Below are positions 52,337-60,947 of a stretch of 64,000 bases of DNA, one piece after another. A program made the position numbers and the translations under genes. The stretch's first letter is position 1; each line of letters starts with the position of its first letter. Source of the DNA: Lacihabitans sp. CCS-44 (GTDB lineage Bacteria > Bacteroidota > Bacteroidia > Cytophagales > Spirosomataceae); NCBI RefSeq assembly GCF_024343735.1, contig NZ_RJUE01000057.1, positions 62,001 through 126,000 on the forward strand. The letters are read 5' to 3'. The notes under the pieces were generated by a model, which saw nothing but the letters and a program-made list of their open reading frames with translations, made no database searches and was not told the origin of the DNA.

Positions 52337-53767
52337 TTATTTAACTTCAAAGTTTAGCATCATGCCATCATCCTCATGCTCAAGATTATGGCAATGAAAA
52401 ACGAATTTCCCTTTTTGTGTGAATTTTATGATTACTTGAACTTTTTCTTTTGGAGCCACCAGTACAGTATCTTTCCAGCCTTTTTCGTGCGGCTGTATTT
52501 CATTACGGCCTCCCGAACGAGCAACTACCTGAAAATGAACACCATGTATATGCATAGGGTGAGGTTCGTCACCAGTTGAATTGTCGAATTCCCATGTTTC
52601 TGTTGCTCCTAACGACACCGTCTCATCGATTCGCCCTGATTTATATACCTTATTATTGATTCGGTGCATTCCACCATTTAGACTTAACATTTTCATTTTT
52701 AATGAAAAATTTCTATTTTGTGTGGAACCACTTAATTTTTGAATAGGAATTAAGCTTAAGGGTACTTTGAAATTACTTTCACCTTGCTTATTTACTATAA
52801 ATTTTAAGATCTTGAATTTTTGCGTTCCTTGGGCGGTACCCATTCCTGAAAATTGGTTGCTTTCCAAAAATATTTCAGAATTGAGCGGCACTTTTGAAAA
52901 ATCTATCAAAATATCTAATCTTTCACCTGATGATAAAAGTACTGAACTAACCACTTCAGGTTTTTCTAGAATTCCACCATCTGACCCAATTATATAAAAA
53001 CTGGCGGCATTACTTAGTGCCAAATTATAAATTCGGGCTGATGAGCCATTGAGAACTCGGAAGCGATAAAGATTTGACGAAACTTTCAAAAACGGCGAAA
53101 ATGTGCCATTTACTAAAATGGTTTCTCCCATATAACCGTTCATTTTTTCGTCCATATTGGGTTTGTACTTTATTGTACCGTCGTCATTAAATCGCTTATC
53201 TTGAATTATTAGCGGAATTTCAAAGCTTTCAGTTGGCAAATTCAAAGCTTTTTCTTCATTACTTTCTACAATAAATAACCCAGCCAAACCTTGCGTAACC
53301 TGTCTGCCTGTAATTTCGTGAATATGCGGATGATACCAATTGGTGCCAGCGGCCTGATTTACAGCAAATTTATAATCAAAACTATTGTTTGCCATAACCA
53401 TTTGGTCCGGATGCCCGTCCATTTCAGCGGGTATAACCAAGCCATGCCAATGTATATTTGTATGCTCTGAAAGTTGATTTTTGAAATTCAAATTCAAACT
53501 ATTGCCGCTTTTTATCCTTATTGTAGGGCCTAAAATACCTGGCCCATAACCCAAATAACTGCTTGATTTACCATTTATTATTGTATCTTTTAATGACTTG
53601 GAAGCCAAGCTAGTTGCGTTATAAATAGTTTCAGGAATTTTCAGAGCGTTTCCAAAATCTGCAATTTCACTAACAGGTACTACGTCACCATCGCCCATGC
53701 AGCTAGACAATATGCCTCCAGCACTTAGCCCTAGTCCCAATGTTTTTAAAAATTCTATTCTTTTCAT
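52337..53767 (-). CDS. Multicopper oxidase, CueO-like
   Basis: 476 residues. The N-terminus KRIEFLKTLGLGLSAGGILSSC looks like a signal with a lipobox (LSSC). The copper motifs are NIHWHGLVIP, NWYHPHIH, HPMHIHGVHF and FHCHNLEHEDDGMM, giving T1 and T2/T3 sites; the axial Met is in the last motif. Acts as a Cu(I) oxidase or laccase in the periplasm. It differs from the fused oxidase at 43634-45874 by the absence of a CopB-like tail and of a Met-rich insert. Co-transcribed with the HMA-AraC gene. Confidence 0.92.
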   Translation of the reverse strand: MKRIEFLKTLGLGLSAGGILSSCMGDGDVVPVSEIADFGNALKIPETIYNATSLASKSLKDTIINGKSSSYLGYGPGILGPTIRIKSGNSLNLNFKNQLSEHTNIHWHGLVIPAEMDGHPDQMVMANNSFDYKFAVNQAAGTNWYHPHIHEITGRQVTQGLAGLFIVESNEEKALNLPTESFEIPLIIQDKRFNDDGTIKYKPNMDEKMNGYMGETILVNGTFSPFLKVSSNLYRFRVLNGSSARIYNLALSNAASFYIIGSDGGILEKPEVVSSVLLSSGERLDILIDFSKVPLNSEIFLESNQFSGMGTAQGTQKFKILKFIVNKQGESNFKVPLSLIPIQKLSGSTQNRNFSLKMKMLSLNGGMHRINNKVYKSGRIDETVSLGATETWEFDNSTGDEPHPMHIHGVHFQVVARSGGRNEIQPHEKGWKDTVLVAPKEKVQVIIKFTQKGKFVFHCHNLEHEDDGMMLNFEVK

Positions 53768-53847
53768 ATTTTCAATAATTTGCCAATTAGGCAGAAGGCC
53801 TCAAGGCAAGGAACTTTAATAAAGGTCTTGATAACTTAATGAATATC

Positions 53848-54714
53848 TCATTTGATAACCTCAACAACGCTACCACATGTTAACATCATGGAACCATAAT
53901 ACGGATTTTTAACTGAGTTTTCCTTACTTAACCAGTTGGCTCCTTTTCCGTCGTTTGCCATTGGACAGAATTGGTAATAAACGGGCGACTCCTGCTTTGA
54001 TACTTTTATGAGCTGATAAATGTTTTTTGAAAGTGGAATAAAATGCTCTCTTTGATGAGCAGGGTCTTTGGTGTCTACAATATGCTCAGCATCAACACCC
54101 AAATCCTTTACAACTTTCATCCATACTGTATGTTCATCAGCCTGTAGTTTTTCCATCTTTACAGCAGTGATAGCCGCTAAAAGTGATTTAGCTTTAGTCG
54201 ACGCTAAGCCTCCATCGGTTTTTACTAGTGCATCTTTTAGGGCAAAATAATTATCAAAAACCGCTTTCAGCTGTAATATTTCCTGATTTTGAATCGGCAT
54301 AGCTGCGTGGTCGTGCTTGTCAGTTTTAGAAACCGAGGCAGTCATTTCTGATTCCTTGTTTACCAATGATTTGGCATTTCTTTCATATTGACAACACGAA
54401 GGTAGCTGTGAGTAAACATCTTTAGGTGCGAGATAGGTTTCGCTATCATAACCTGCCAAAGCTATCCGTTTTAATATTTCGTCTACGTTCGTCTTTTTTG
54501 CATCGAAAGTAAGGGTCGCTATTTTGGTATCTTCGTTCCAGTCTACCTCAGCAATTTTTTTTATGTTACCTGCTTTTTCAATCGTTGCTTCACACATTTC
54601 GCAGTTTCCATAAATTTTCATGGACTCGGATTGTGCGTTTTTTATTTGAGCTTTACAAGCTAAGAATGCTAACAAAATAATAGTTGTTAACAATATTTTT
54701 GATATTGATTTCAT
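53848..54714 (-). CDS. Exported HMA plus DUF3347 protein
   Basis: 288 residues with a signal or lipoprotein leader (LLAFLACKAQ). Residues about 32-98 are an HMA domain with GNCEMCEATIE (CxxC), followed by a His-rich linker (KTDKHDHAAM). From about residue 145 the DUF3347 domain shows LKAVFDNYFALKDALVKTD, YQFCPMANDGKGANWLSKE and NPYYGSMMLTCGSV. DUF3347 domains accompany copper efflux systems (CusB-like adaptors) and probably bind Cu through Met/Cys. Likely a periplasmic copper chaperone. Upstream of the multicopper oxidase gene with an 80-bp gap. Confidence 0.85.
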   Translation of the reverse strand: MKSISKILLTTIILLAFLACKAQIKNAQSESMKIYGNCEMCEATIEKAGNIKKIAEVDWNEDTKIATLTFDAKKTNVDEILKRIALAGYDSETYLAPKDVYSQLPSCCQYERNAKSLVNKESEMTASVSKTDKHDHAAMPIQNQEILQLKAVFDNYFALKDALVKTDGGLASTKAKSLLAAITAVKMEKLQADEHTVWMKVVKDLGVDAEHIVDTKDPAHQREHFIPLSKNIYQLIKVSKQESPVYYQFCPMANDGKGANWLSKENSVKNPYYGSMMLTCGSVVEVIK

Positions 54715-54792
54715 TTGATAAATTAAAATAGTGAAAGAAAAAAAATGGGGGACAGTCTCAAAAAGACGTAATTATCCCTTAAATCGAATTAA

Positions 54793-55164
54793 TCAGCTTA
54801 TTTTGGGACGTTGCCAATTGCTATAAAAGCCAGCAGTAGTTTCTAAAACTTGAAGAAGTGAATTCGGGATTTGTTTGTAAGTAAATTGCGAATCGTATTT
54901 GAATTCTAATGTGGCGGGTAATACGGAGAGCGTAATTAGAGTCATGCATTTACAAGACGGATGGTTACATTTATCACCGCAATGATCTTGCTTTTTTTGA
55001 TTTTCAGCTACTTTCTTAGCTTTGCAGCAATCTTTCTTTCCAGATTTGCAACAAGACTTTTTTTCATAAGTATTTTTCATTTTACCACAAGCTACAGCAT
55101 CTAAAGAACTAAAAGAAGTCCCCAGAATTATAAGAGCGAACAGTATTTTGAAAAATTTAGTCAT
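54793..55164 (-). CDS. Cys-rich exported protein of unknown function
   Basis: 123 residues from the ATG at 55164 (MTKFFKILFALIILGTSFSS, a signal peptide); an upstream in-frame Met at 55185 adds seven residues ahead of the signal. The mature N-terminal part is Cys/Lys/His-rich: ACGKMKN, KSCCKSGKKDCCKAKK, and DHCGDKCNHPSCKC, a pattern suited to binding Cu or Zn thiolate clusters. The C-terminal half is ordinary and ends in PKIS. No family is recognised. It heads the transcript that leads to the HMA-DUF3347 gene (78-bp gap), with a -7 element TATTTTTG at 55183-55190. Confidence 0.7.
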   Translation of the reverse strand: MTKFFKILFALIILGTSFSSLDAVACGKMKNTYEKKSCCKSGKKDCCKAKKVAENQKKQDHCGDKCNHPSCKCMTLITLSVLPATLEFKYDSQFTYKQIPNSLLQVLETTAGFYSNWQRPKIS

Positions 55165-55182
55165 TTTGAAAGGAATAACGAG

Positions 55183-55190
55183 CAAAAATA
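55183..55190 (-). promoter_or_regulatory. Promoter -7 element for the Cys-rich protein
   Basis: TATTTTTG on the minus strand, an exact TAnnTTTG match 19 bp before the start codon. Confidence 0.45.
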
Positions 55191-55220
55191 AAAAATGTTT
55201 CCAAAAATTAATAAAAAAAC

Positions 55221-55257
55221 CTGTAAACTCATATCAAAATATATGTGGAATTTACAG
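55221..55257. promoter_or_regulatory. Inverted repeat upstream of the Cys-rich protein gene
   Basis: CTGTAAA at 55221-55227 is mirrored by TTTACAG at 55251-55257, and inside it CATAT pairs with ATATG. A partly paired 37-bp dyad in the gap between the copper cluster and module copy 2. It lies about 31-74 bp upstream of the -7 element, so an operator is possible. Confidence 0.4.
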
Positions 55258-55367
55258 TAACATAAAATTCAAGCTAAAAATTCTCCAAATTAAAAACTAG
55301 TATTAAAGCTAACCACTAATGAACAGTTCAAAGATAATTAAAAGTAATTTTGATATTAAATTATTCT

Positions 55368-56594
55368 TCAAAAATAGCTAGATAACCCAAATTGAATAAC
55401 ACCCGCATTGGCTGGTGGATTTCCTAAGAAATCTCTTTGCTTTTGTCTGCGGTAATTGAGCCTAATTACTGTGGACGATATGGGTCTCCAACTAAGTGCA
55501 GGCATAATGGAAAAAGTTTCGTCATACATTTTTGCTGAGGTTTCGATAAACTTCCCAGTGTTCCAGTCTACCTGCTCCAAACGACATGACACATAAAATG
55601 TGGAGTTGGAAAAACCAATGATTGGTTTTTTGAAGACAGGTTGCACCACGTCTACAAAACCACCATTTTGTTTACTCCCATATTGTACTGCATAACTGCT
55701 CGGTAAATCGACATTTATCCAGGCCCACTCGGCTGTTATAGTAGTCTTTGTCTTTTTAAGAACGGTATTGAAGTCAATTGCAAAAACATTCAAGGCTCTT
55801 TTGGGTGCTAAAACAAAACCATCGTCTTGAAATTTATTATAAATACCACCCATGTAGGAAAGACCTAGTTCTCCAATTTTTCTGTGTCTGATGGCCACTT
55901 TGCCTGTGAACAATGGTTTGCCATTACTACTTTCTTCAAAGCGGTCTTTGTTTGCTTTTGCGGCAGACAGTGATGTTCGGCTGAATTCATTGTCAATAAT
56001 AGTTTCATCAAAACCATTTGTCAGGTAAGCTTCGTATGCCAATACCCATTGCTTGGTGTATTTTTTGCCATAAATGCCCATTCCAACGTTTGAGAACGTG
56101 GCAGGAAGTAGCTGTGTAGCAGAAATTGGGCGATCTATAAATTCCCATTTAGGGCCATCGTGATTCTGATTAAAAGCCCCAATAGGATTTACAACTATGC
56201 CCCCTCTAAAATTGAAAAAATTGTCGAACTGAAAATCGAGAGCTGCAAACTCAATATTTATTTCTTTTGTGCCATCCTCAAATTCTATTTCTGACATAAA
56301 CTTGATTTTGGAATGCAAACTTCCACCCAAAAACAGGGTCATTCTCCGCATCTGAAAGGAAAGCCCCTCACTTACACCGTCAATAACACCATAGTTGGTA
56401 TTCAGTTCGGCGTATCCTCCAATGCCCAAGGGTGTGCGACCCACCTGCAAAAATGGTCGATTATAAACCGCATCAATATTCATTTTGCTCGAATCTGCTT
56501 TGGGTTTACGCTTAAATAAAGTGCTGTCGATTTGGGCAAAAACACTGTGCGAAATAAGAGAAAATAATATAACCAATATGTACTGTTTTACCAT
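55368..56594 (-). CDS. Outer-membrane porin-like beta-barrel protein, module copy 2
   Basis: 408 residues, nearly identical to the protein at 40509-41735 with about a dozen substitutions (for example VTDG to VIDG, IRNRK to IRHRK, LERVD to LEQVD, and near the C-terminus ANIGII to ANAGVI). Signal peptide, barrel strands and terminal Phe are all kept. Starts 4 bp after the Rieske stop. Confidence 0.82.
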   Translation of the reverse strand: MVKQYILVILFSLISHSVFAQIDSTLFKRKPKADSSKMNIDAVYNRPFLQVGRTPLGIGGYAELNTNYGVIDGVSEGLSFQMRRMTLFLGGSLHSKIKFMSEIEFEDGTKEINIEFAALDFQFDNFFNFRGGIVVNPIGAFNQNHDGPKWEFIDRPISATQLLPATFSNVGMGIYGKKYTKQWVLAYEAYLTNGFDETIIDNEFSRTSLSAAKANKDRFEESSNGKPLFTGKVAIRHRKIGELGLSYMGGIYNKFQDDGFVLAPKRALNVFAIDFNTVLKKTKTTITAEWAWINVDLPSSYAVQYGSKQNGGFVDVVQPVFKKPIIGFSNSTFYVSCRLEQVDWNTGKFIETSAKMYDETFSIMPALSWRPISSTVIRLNYRRQKQRDFLGNPPANAGVIQFGLSSYF

Positions 56595-56598
56595 CTGC

Positions 56599-57042
56599 TC
56601 AAGCTAAGTTTATGTAAATATTGTCACTATCTGTAGTTACATTGAAAGTTCGCAATGCCTTCTCTGCTGGCCCTTGAATCACTTTTCCTTGATTATCAAA
56701 TTCACTCCCATGGCCTTCGCAAATTAGAAAGTTACCATGTGGACGAACCTCATTGCCTTGGTGGGTGCATTCTAAATAAATGGCCGAGTATTGGTCTTCG
56801 CCGATTCGAAAAACAGCGATTGGAAACCCCAATTTTTCATATTTGGCTACCACCACGTTTCGCAAACTTTGTACCTCTTTCTTGATTTCAATAAACTCCC
56901 TTTTCTTGATAATCAATTTATTCTCTTTCAAATCTACCTGTTGGGCATAATAAGATTTGCTACATGCCTGCAAAGTCATGAGCATGGCACCTCCACCCAA
57001 ACAAGTAAGACAACCAGCTTTAAAAAAATCTCTTCTTTTCAT
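56599..57042 (-). CDS. Rieske [2Fe-2S] protein, module copy 2
   Basis: 147 residues from the ATG at 57042, chosen as in copy 1 because it opens the RRDFFKAG signal. The cluster motifs are CTHQG and CEGHGSEFD; the Asp-to-Glu change next to the second Cys is the most notable difference from copy 1. Other changes are a Ser-to-Arg in KKREF and an Ala-to-Gly in RIGED. The spacer to the di-heme gene is identical to that of copy 1. Confidence 0.88.
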   Translation of the reverse strand: MKRRDFFKAGCLTCLGGGAMLMTLQACSKSYYAQQVDLKENKLIIKKREFIEIKKEVQSLRNVVVAKYEKLGFPIAVFRIGEDQYSAIYLECTHQGNEVRPHGNFLICEGHGSEFDNQGKVIQGPAEKALRTFNVTTDSDNIYINLA

Positions 57043-57129
57043 ATTTTTATATTTTACTGCCAGATCGCTAAGCCGCAAAGAAATAATCGTTTCCCAGCGT
57101 GTCTAAAGACCTTTCCTGTTTGTTTCATA

Positions 57130-58323
57130 CTAAAGGCTTTCTAAAAATTTAATCAGTAATTGTTTTTCGTTTGTAGAAAGTGCCGAATATTTCTCACGGC
57201 TGTTAACCGCTTCTCCTCCATGCAATGTGATGGCTTCGTCTATGCTTTTTGCTCGGCCATCGTGCAACAAATGCACCTTGCCGCCTTGCGAATCTTTGGA
57301 TAGACCTAAGCCCCAAAGAGGCGTAGTTCGCCATTCGTAAGTTTTGGCAGTACCTTCCGTATAATTATCGTCCAGAGCCTTGCCCATGTCGTGCATTAGC
57401 AGGTCGGTGTAAGCCGCAAATGTTTTGTTATTTAGTCCCGCAATGCTCGATGACCCCGTTGTCATTTGAGGAATATGACAAGAGCTACATTGGCTTTTTA
57501 CAAAAAGGACTTTACCATCTTTTATGTCCTGATTTGCTACATTTCGCTGTAAAGGGGCTTTCAGAGTTTGTAGGTAAAGCACCAAATCCATGATTTCATT
57601 ATCGCTTACCTCAGGTTCTTGGTTTTCTCCGCTAAAAGTGTCCTTAGCAGAAAACGAACTTACTATGCCCATATCTTGATTGTAGGCATTAACCGTTTGA
57701 TTCAGGAGATTGTATGCTCCAGCTTTTCTTCCAAAACGGCCAATATACTTCCCATTTTTACTAATTGAGTTCGATTTTGGTTTTACAAAATCTGCTAATT
57801 CTATCCAGTTGGGTACACCCGAAATACCATCATTATTTTTATCTTCTGGGTCAGAAAGAGCCAAAATGTCAGCATCTGAGACGGCCTCTAAAAACCCTAA
57901 GCCAGTATTTGCAGGAGCAATAAATGTAGAATGCGTAGCACCGGATGGTATGGTTTCAGGCATAAATCCCACAATAGCTCTGTGTTGTAATTGTGGGCCA
58001 CCTTGATTCATAAATTGATTGCCCATTTCATTGATTTGGCCAAAACGAACCAAGCTTGTCGATGGATGCCCTTTTCCGTCGCCTGCATGACAACTGATGC
58101 ATGAGTTAGAAACAAAAAGTGGCCCGAGGCCTGTGGACGAAGTAAATACTCTTGTGAAGGCCCCATCTCCTCGCAAAAACTTAGCGGTTTCGGCTGTAGA
58201 GAGTGCGTCTATGGTTCCATCCAAAACTTCATTTTCTTCTGGTGAACTGGGCAATATTTTTTCGCAAGAGGCTGATAAAAAACCAATTGCAGAAATCAGT
58301 AATGCTCGAAAAAGTATATTCAT
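57130..58323 (-). CDS. Di-heme oxidoreductase lipoprotein (DUF1111/DHOR family), module copy 2
   Basis: About 397 residues from the ATG at 58323 (an in-frame ATG at 58341 sits too close to the inferred RNA start). Same lipobox, CISCH and CSSCH heme sites, WRTTPLWGLGL and LLHDGRA motifs as copy 1. Five or so residue changes only (for example ALF to VLF before the second heme, ISLH to ITLH). Directly downstream of the P-type ATPase gene at 58487 on the same strand. Confidence 0.88.
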   Translation of the reverse strand: MNILFRALLISAIGFLSASCEKILPSSPEENEVLDGTIDALSTAETAKFLRGDGAFTRVFTSSTGLGPLFVSNSCISCHAGDGKGHPSTSLVRFGQINEMGNQFMNQGGPQLQHRAIVGFMPETIPSGATHSTFIAPANTGLGFLEAVSDADILALSDPEDKNNDGISGVPNWIELADFVKPKSNSISKNGKYIGRFGRKAGAYNLLNQTVNAYNQDMGIVSSFSAKDTFSGENQEPEVSDNEIMDLVLYLQTLKAPLQRNVANQDIKDGKVLFVKSQCSSCHIPQMTTGSSSIAGLNNKTFAAYTDLLMHDMGKALDDNYTEGTAKTYEWRTTPLWGLGLSKDSQGGKVHLLHDGRAKSIDEAITLHGGEAVNSREKYSALSTNEKQLLIKFLESL

Positions 58324-58351
58324 TTTATCCCTTGTATTCATGATTAGAACA

Positions 58352-58359
58352 CAAAGATA
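58352..58359 (-). promoter_or_regulatory. Promoter -7 element for module copy 2
   Basis: TATCTTTG on the minus strand, in the same position relative to the di-heme gene as in copy 1. Confidence 0.65.
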
Positions 58360-58366
58360 TAAAATT

Positions 58367-58402
58367 TTAGAATATACTAAAATATTTGTTAGAATAATCT
58401 AA
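58367..58402. promoter_or_regulatory. Two 14-bp palindromic operators, 22 bp apart, module copy 2
   Basis: TTAGAATATACTAA at 58367-58380 and TTAGAATAATCTAA at 58389-58402, both unchanged from copy 1 although bases nearby have changed. Similarity between the two copies ends about 15-20 bp beyond the distal site, so the duplicated block includes just this control region. Confidence 0.6.
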
Positions 58403-58486
58403 CTTTTTTATTTTAATTATCTCTCCATAGATTCAATTTATCAAGTTGAATTCATTTGATTTTTAAAATAATACATTCCTGCCTCT

Positions 58487-60535
58487 TTAAAACTTCATAT
58501 TCTGAATCCTAATAGCATTCAAAATTGCTAAAAGTGCAACTCCCACATCTGCAAAAACGGCCTCCCACATCGTGGCTAAACCGCCTGCCCCAAGTCCCAA
58601 TACTATAGCTTTTACACCAAAAGCTAATACGATGTTTTGCCAAACAATTTTCTTGGTCTGTTTTCCTATATTTATAGCCATCGGTATTTTTGAAGGCATA
58701 TCGTCTTGTATTACTACGTCTGCCGTTTCAATGGTGGCATCGCTGCCTAAGCCACCCATAGCAATGCCCACATCACTGAGAGCCACCACTGGGGCATCGT
58801 TTACACCATCACCAACGAAGGCAACCGACTCACCTTTAGCTTTGAGTTCTTTTACTTTGTTTACCTTGTCTTCAGGCAACAAATCGCCAAACGAATTTAC
58901 TATTCCCAATTTCTCAGCAACAAATTTTACAACATTGGTCTTATCACCACTAAGCATTACGGTATTTACTCCCAATGCTTTTAGCTTATTCACAGTATCT
59001 TGGGCATCTTCTTTGATACTATCAGCAATAGTGAGGTAGCCCACAAACTTTTTATCATAAGCAATGGCAATAAGGGTGTAAACAATGGTTGTTGGGTCAA
59101 TATCATAAGCGATTGAAAATTTATCCATCAATTTGAAATTGCCTACTAATAATTCTTTGTCATTTATTTCAGCTTTAAGTCCATGTCCTGAAATTTCTTC
59201 TACATTTTTCAGTTTGATGGTCGAGTCAATCCCACCAACAAAATCATGAATGGCAGTAGCCACTGGATGTGTACTTTGACTTTCTAAGGCATTAACCATT
59301 TTTAAGATTTCATCTTTATTAAAATCTTGCTTTATGATAAATTCTTGTACTTTAAACACCCCTTCAGTCATTGTACCTGTTTTGTCCATCACCACGTTTT
59401 GAATATTGGCGATAATGTCTAAAAAGTTACTTCCTTTGAACAAAATACCATTCTTACTAGCTGCACCAATTCCACCAAAATAGCCCAAAGGAATTGAAAT
59501 AACCAAAGCACAAGGGCATGAAATAACTAAGAAAACCAAAGCTCGGTAAAGCCACTGGCTAAACTGATAATTTTCTACGAAAAAGTAAGGCAAAACTGTA
59601 ATTAAGATAGCCAACAACACCACAATCGGTGTATAGATTTTTGCAAATTTTCTAATAAAAAGCTCTGTTGGTGCTTTTTGAGCTGTGGCGTTTTGCACCA
59701 TTTCCAAAATTTTGCTCAATTTGCTATCTTTATAGGCTGTCGTTACTTTAACTTGTGAAACCGTATTGAGGTTTATCATTCCTGCCAACACCGTTTCGCC
59801 TTTGGCTTTGGTATCTGGCTTACTTTCGCCTGTGAGAGCCGCTGTATTAAATGAGGCCGTTTCGGATAATAGTTCGCCATCCAAACCCAGTTTTTCACCC
59901 GCTTTTAGTTGAATTATATCACCAATATTTGCTTTGGCGGCTTTTATGGTTTTGGCTTCGTTGTTTTGCAAAATCGTAACTTCATCTGGTCTTTGATCGA
60001 GCAAACTTTTAATATTGGCCTTGGCTCTTTTTACGGCCAATCCTTGAAAAACCTCCCCCACGGAATAAAATAACATCACTGCTACACCTTCGGGATATTC
60101 ACCGATGGCAAAAGCCCCAACGGTGGCGATAGACATCAACAAAAATTCTGAGAAGATTTCGCCTTTGCGAATGCTTTCAAATGCTTCCATAAGAACTGGA
60201 AAACCTACAGGTGCATACGCTATTACATACCATAAAATACGAAGCCAACCTGTAAACCAAGATTGAGGAATATAATTATCTAATGCAATGGCAATTAACA
60301 ATAAAATCAAGCTAATAATGGCTGGCAAAAACATTTTGAAAGTACTTTCATTTCCTCCCGAATGGCCGTGCTCATCATCATCGGTATGTTCATCGTGTTT
60401 TGGTTCATCAACTGCACAACAACCTACTTCTTTGTGTTCTTTCTTTAATTGTTTATTGACAATTGCATTTATTTTTTCTTCTTGCGTGCAACAAAGCTGT
60501 TTGCCATCTTTGTCGTAAATATGCTTATGTTCCAT
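58487..60535 (-). CDS. Zn/Cd-type heavy-metal P-type ATPase
   Basis: 682 residues. Instead of an HMA domain the N-terminus has metal-binding CCTQEE, GCCAVDEPKHDEH and a His/Asp run (DDDEHGHSGG). The core fits P1B-2 (Zn/Cd/Pb) pumps: TGESKPD, CPCALVISIPLGYFGGIG with the membrane CPC, DKTGTMTEG, QSTHPVATA, GDKTNVVKFVAEKLG and GDGVNDAPVVALSDVG, and the conserved Lys/Asp region near the end (ADVGVALLAILNAIR). Exports divalent metal to the periplasm. Lies 45 bp after the His-rich lipoprotein gene. The gene symbols zntA and cadA would both be reasonable. Confidence 0.92.
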   Translation of the reverse strand: MEHKHIYDKDGKQLCCTQEEKINAIVNKQLKKEHKEVGCCAVDEPKHDEHTDDDEHGHSGGNESTFKMFLPAIISLILLLIAIALDNYIPQSWFTGWLRILWYVIAYAPVGFPVLMEAFESIRKGEIFSEFLLMSIATVGAFAIGEYPEGVAVMLFYSVGEVFQGLAVKRAKANIKSLLDQRPDEVTILQNNEAKTIKAAKANIGDIIQLKAGEKLGLDGELLSETASFNTAALTGESKPDTKAKGETVLAGMINLNTVSQVKVTTAYKDSKLSKILEMVQNATAQKAPTELFIRKFAKIYTPIVVLLAILITVLPYFFVENYQFSQWLYRALVFLVISCPCALVISIPLGYFGGIGAASKNGILFKGSNFLDIIANIQNVVMDKTGTMTEGVFKVQEFIIKQDFNKDEILKMVNALESQSTHPVATAIHDFVGGIDSTIKLKNVEEISGHGLKAEINDKELLVGNFKLMDKFSIAYDIDPTTIVYTLIAIAYDKKFVGYLTIADSIKEDAQDTVNKLKALGVNTVMLSGDKTNVVKFVAEKLGIVNSFGDLLPEDKVNKVKELKAKGESVAFVGDGVNDAPVVALSDVGIAMGGLGSDATIETADVVIQDDMPSKIPMAINIGKQTKKIVWQNIVLAFGVKAIVLGLGAGGLATMWEAVFADVGVALLAILNAIRIQNMKF

Positions 60536-60553
60536 AATTGATGCTATTTTATT

Positions 60554-60576
60554 ACCCTATTTATAAAAGTTAGGGT
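60554..60576. promoter_or_regulatory. Inverted repeat between the lipoprotein and ATPase genes
   Basis: ACCCTA at 60554-60559 and TAGGGT at 60571-60576 form a 6-bp inverted repeat in the 45-bp gap before the ATPase gene. It could be a small hairpin in the mRNA or an operator; evidence is limited to the symmetry. Confidence 0.3.
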
Positions 60577-60580
60577 TAAA

Positions 60581-60922
60581 TTATTTTGCCTCTTTATCGT
60601 GCGAATGACCCTCATCGCCATGCGAATGACCGTGTTCTTTATCTACAGAATCTTGTTTGGCTTTTTCGTGGTCTTCATTGTGTTCATGTGTTTTTGCCAC
60701 CAAATCCATTTTGCAAACTGGGCATTTTCCTGCCGTTTCGTATTTTTTACCTTTTTCACAATCCATTTCACATACGTATTCTGTATGGGTAACGCTTGCT
60801 TTTACGGCTGTTGAGTCGGTTGTGGTTGCTGTGGCTTCTTTGGTTTCGCTTGTTTGATTATTACAAGATACAAACGAAACACTGGCAATAATTGCCGCTA
60901 CTATGGTTGATTTTACTTTCAT
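60581..60922 (-). CDS. Lipoprotein with heavy-metal-binding domain and His-rich tail
   Basis: 113 residues. Lipobox SFVSC; a Thr-rich spacer; a metal-binding domain VCEMDCEKGKKYETAGKCPVCKMDL in which the first CPMH is replaced by CEMDC; and a C-terminal tail rich in His, Glu and Asp (HEHNEDHEKAK, HGHSHGDEGHSHDK) suited to Zn or Ni. Probably buffers zinc-like metals at the envelope ahead of the P-type ATPase in the same operon. 25 bp after the anchor protein gene. Confidence 0.82.
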   Translation of the reverse strand: MKVKSTIVAAIIASVSFVSCNNQTSETKEATATTTDSTAVKASVTHTEYVCEMDCEKGKKYETAGKCPVCKMDLVAKTHEHNEDHEKAKQDSVDKEHGHSHGDEGHSHDKEAK

Positions 60923-60947
60923 TTTTTTTGAATTTTAATTGTTTTGT

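Larger units (their letters stand above)
55368..58424. repeat. Duplicated redox module, copy 2 (direct repeat with 40509-43566)
   Basis: Second copy of the three-gene block, same orientation. All three proteins keep their length, including every heme, Rieske and signal motif, so both copies look functional. Changes are mostly conservative (for example Rieske CDGHG becomes CEGHG; the di-heme protein has about five substitutions). The flanking sequences on both sides are unrelated to those of copy 1. Confidence 0.95.

Noticed and set aside
40509-58424. Duplicated module as an assembly artefact
   Set aside because: The copies have many separate base and residue differences, a length difference, and different flanks.
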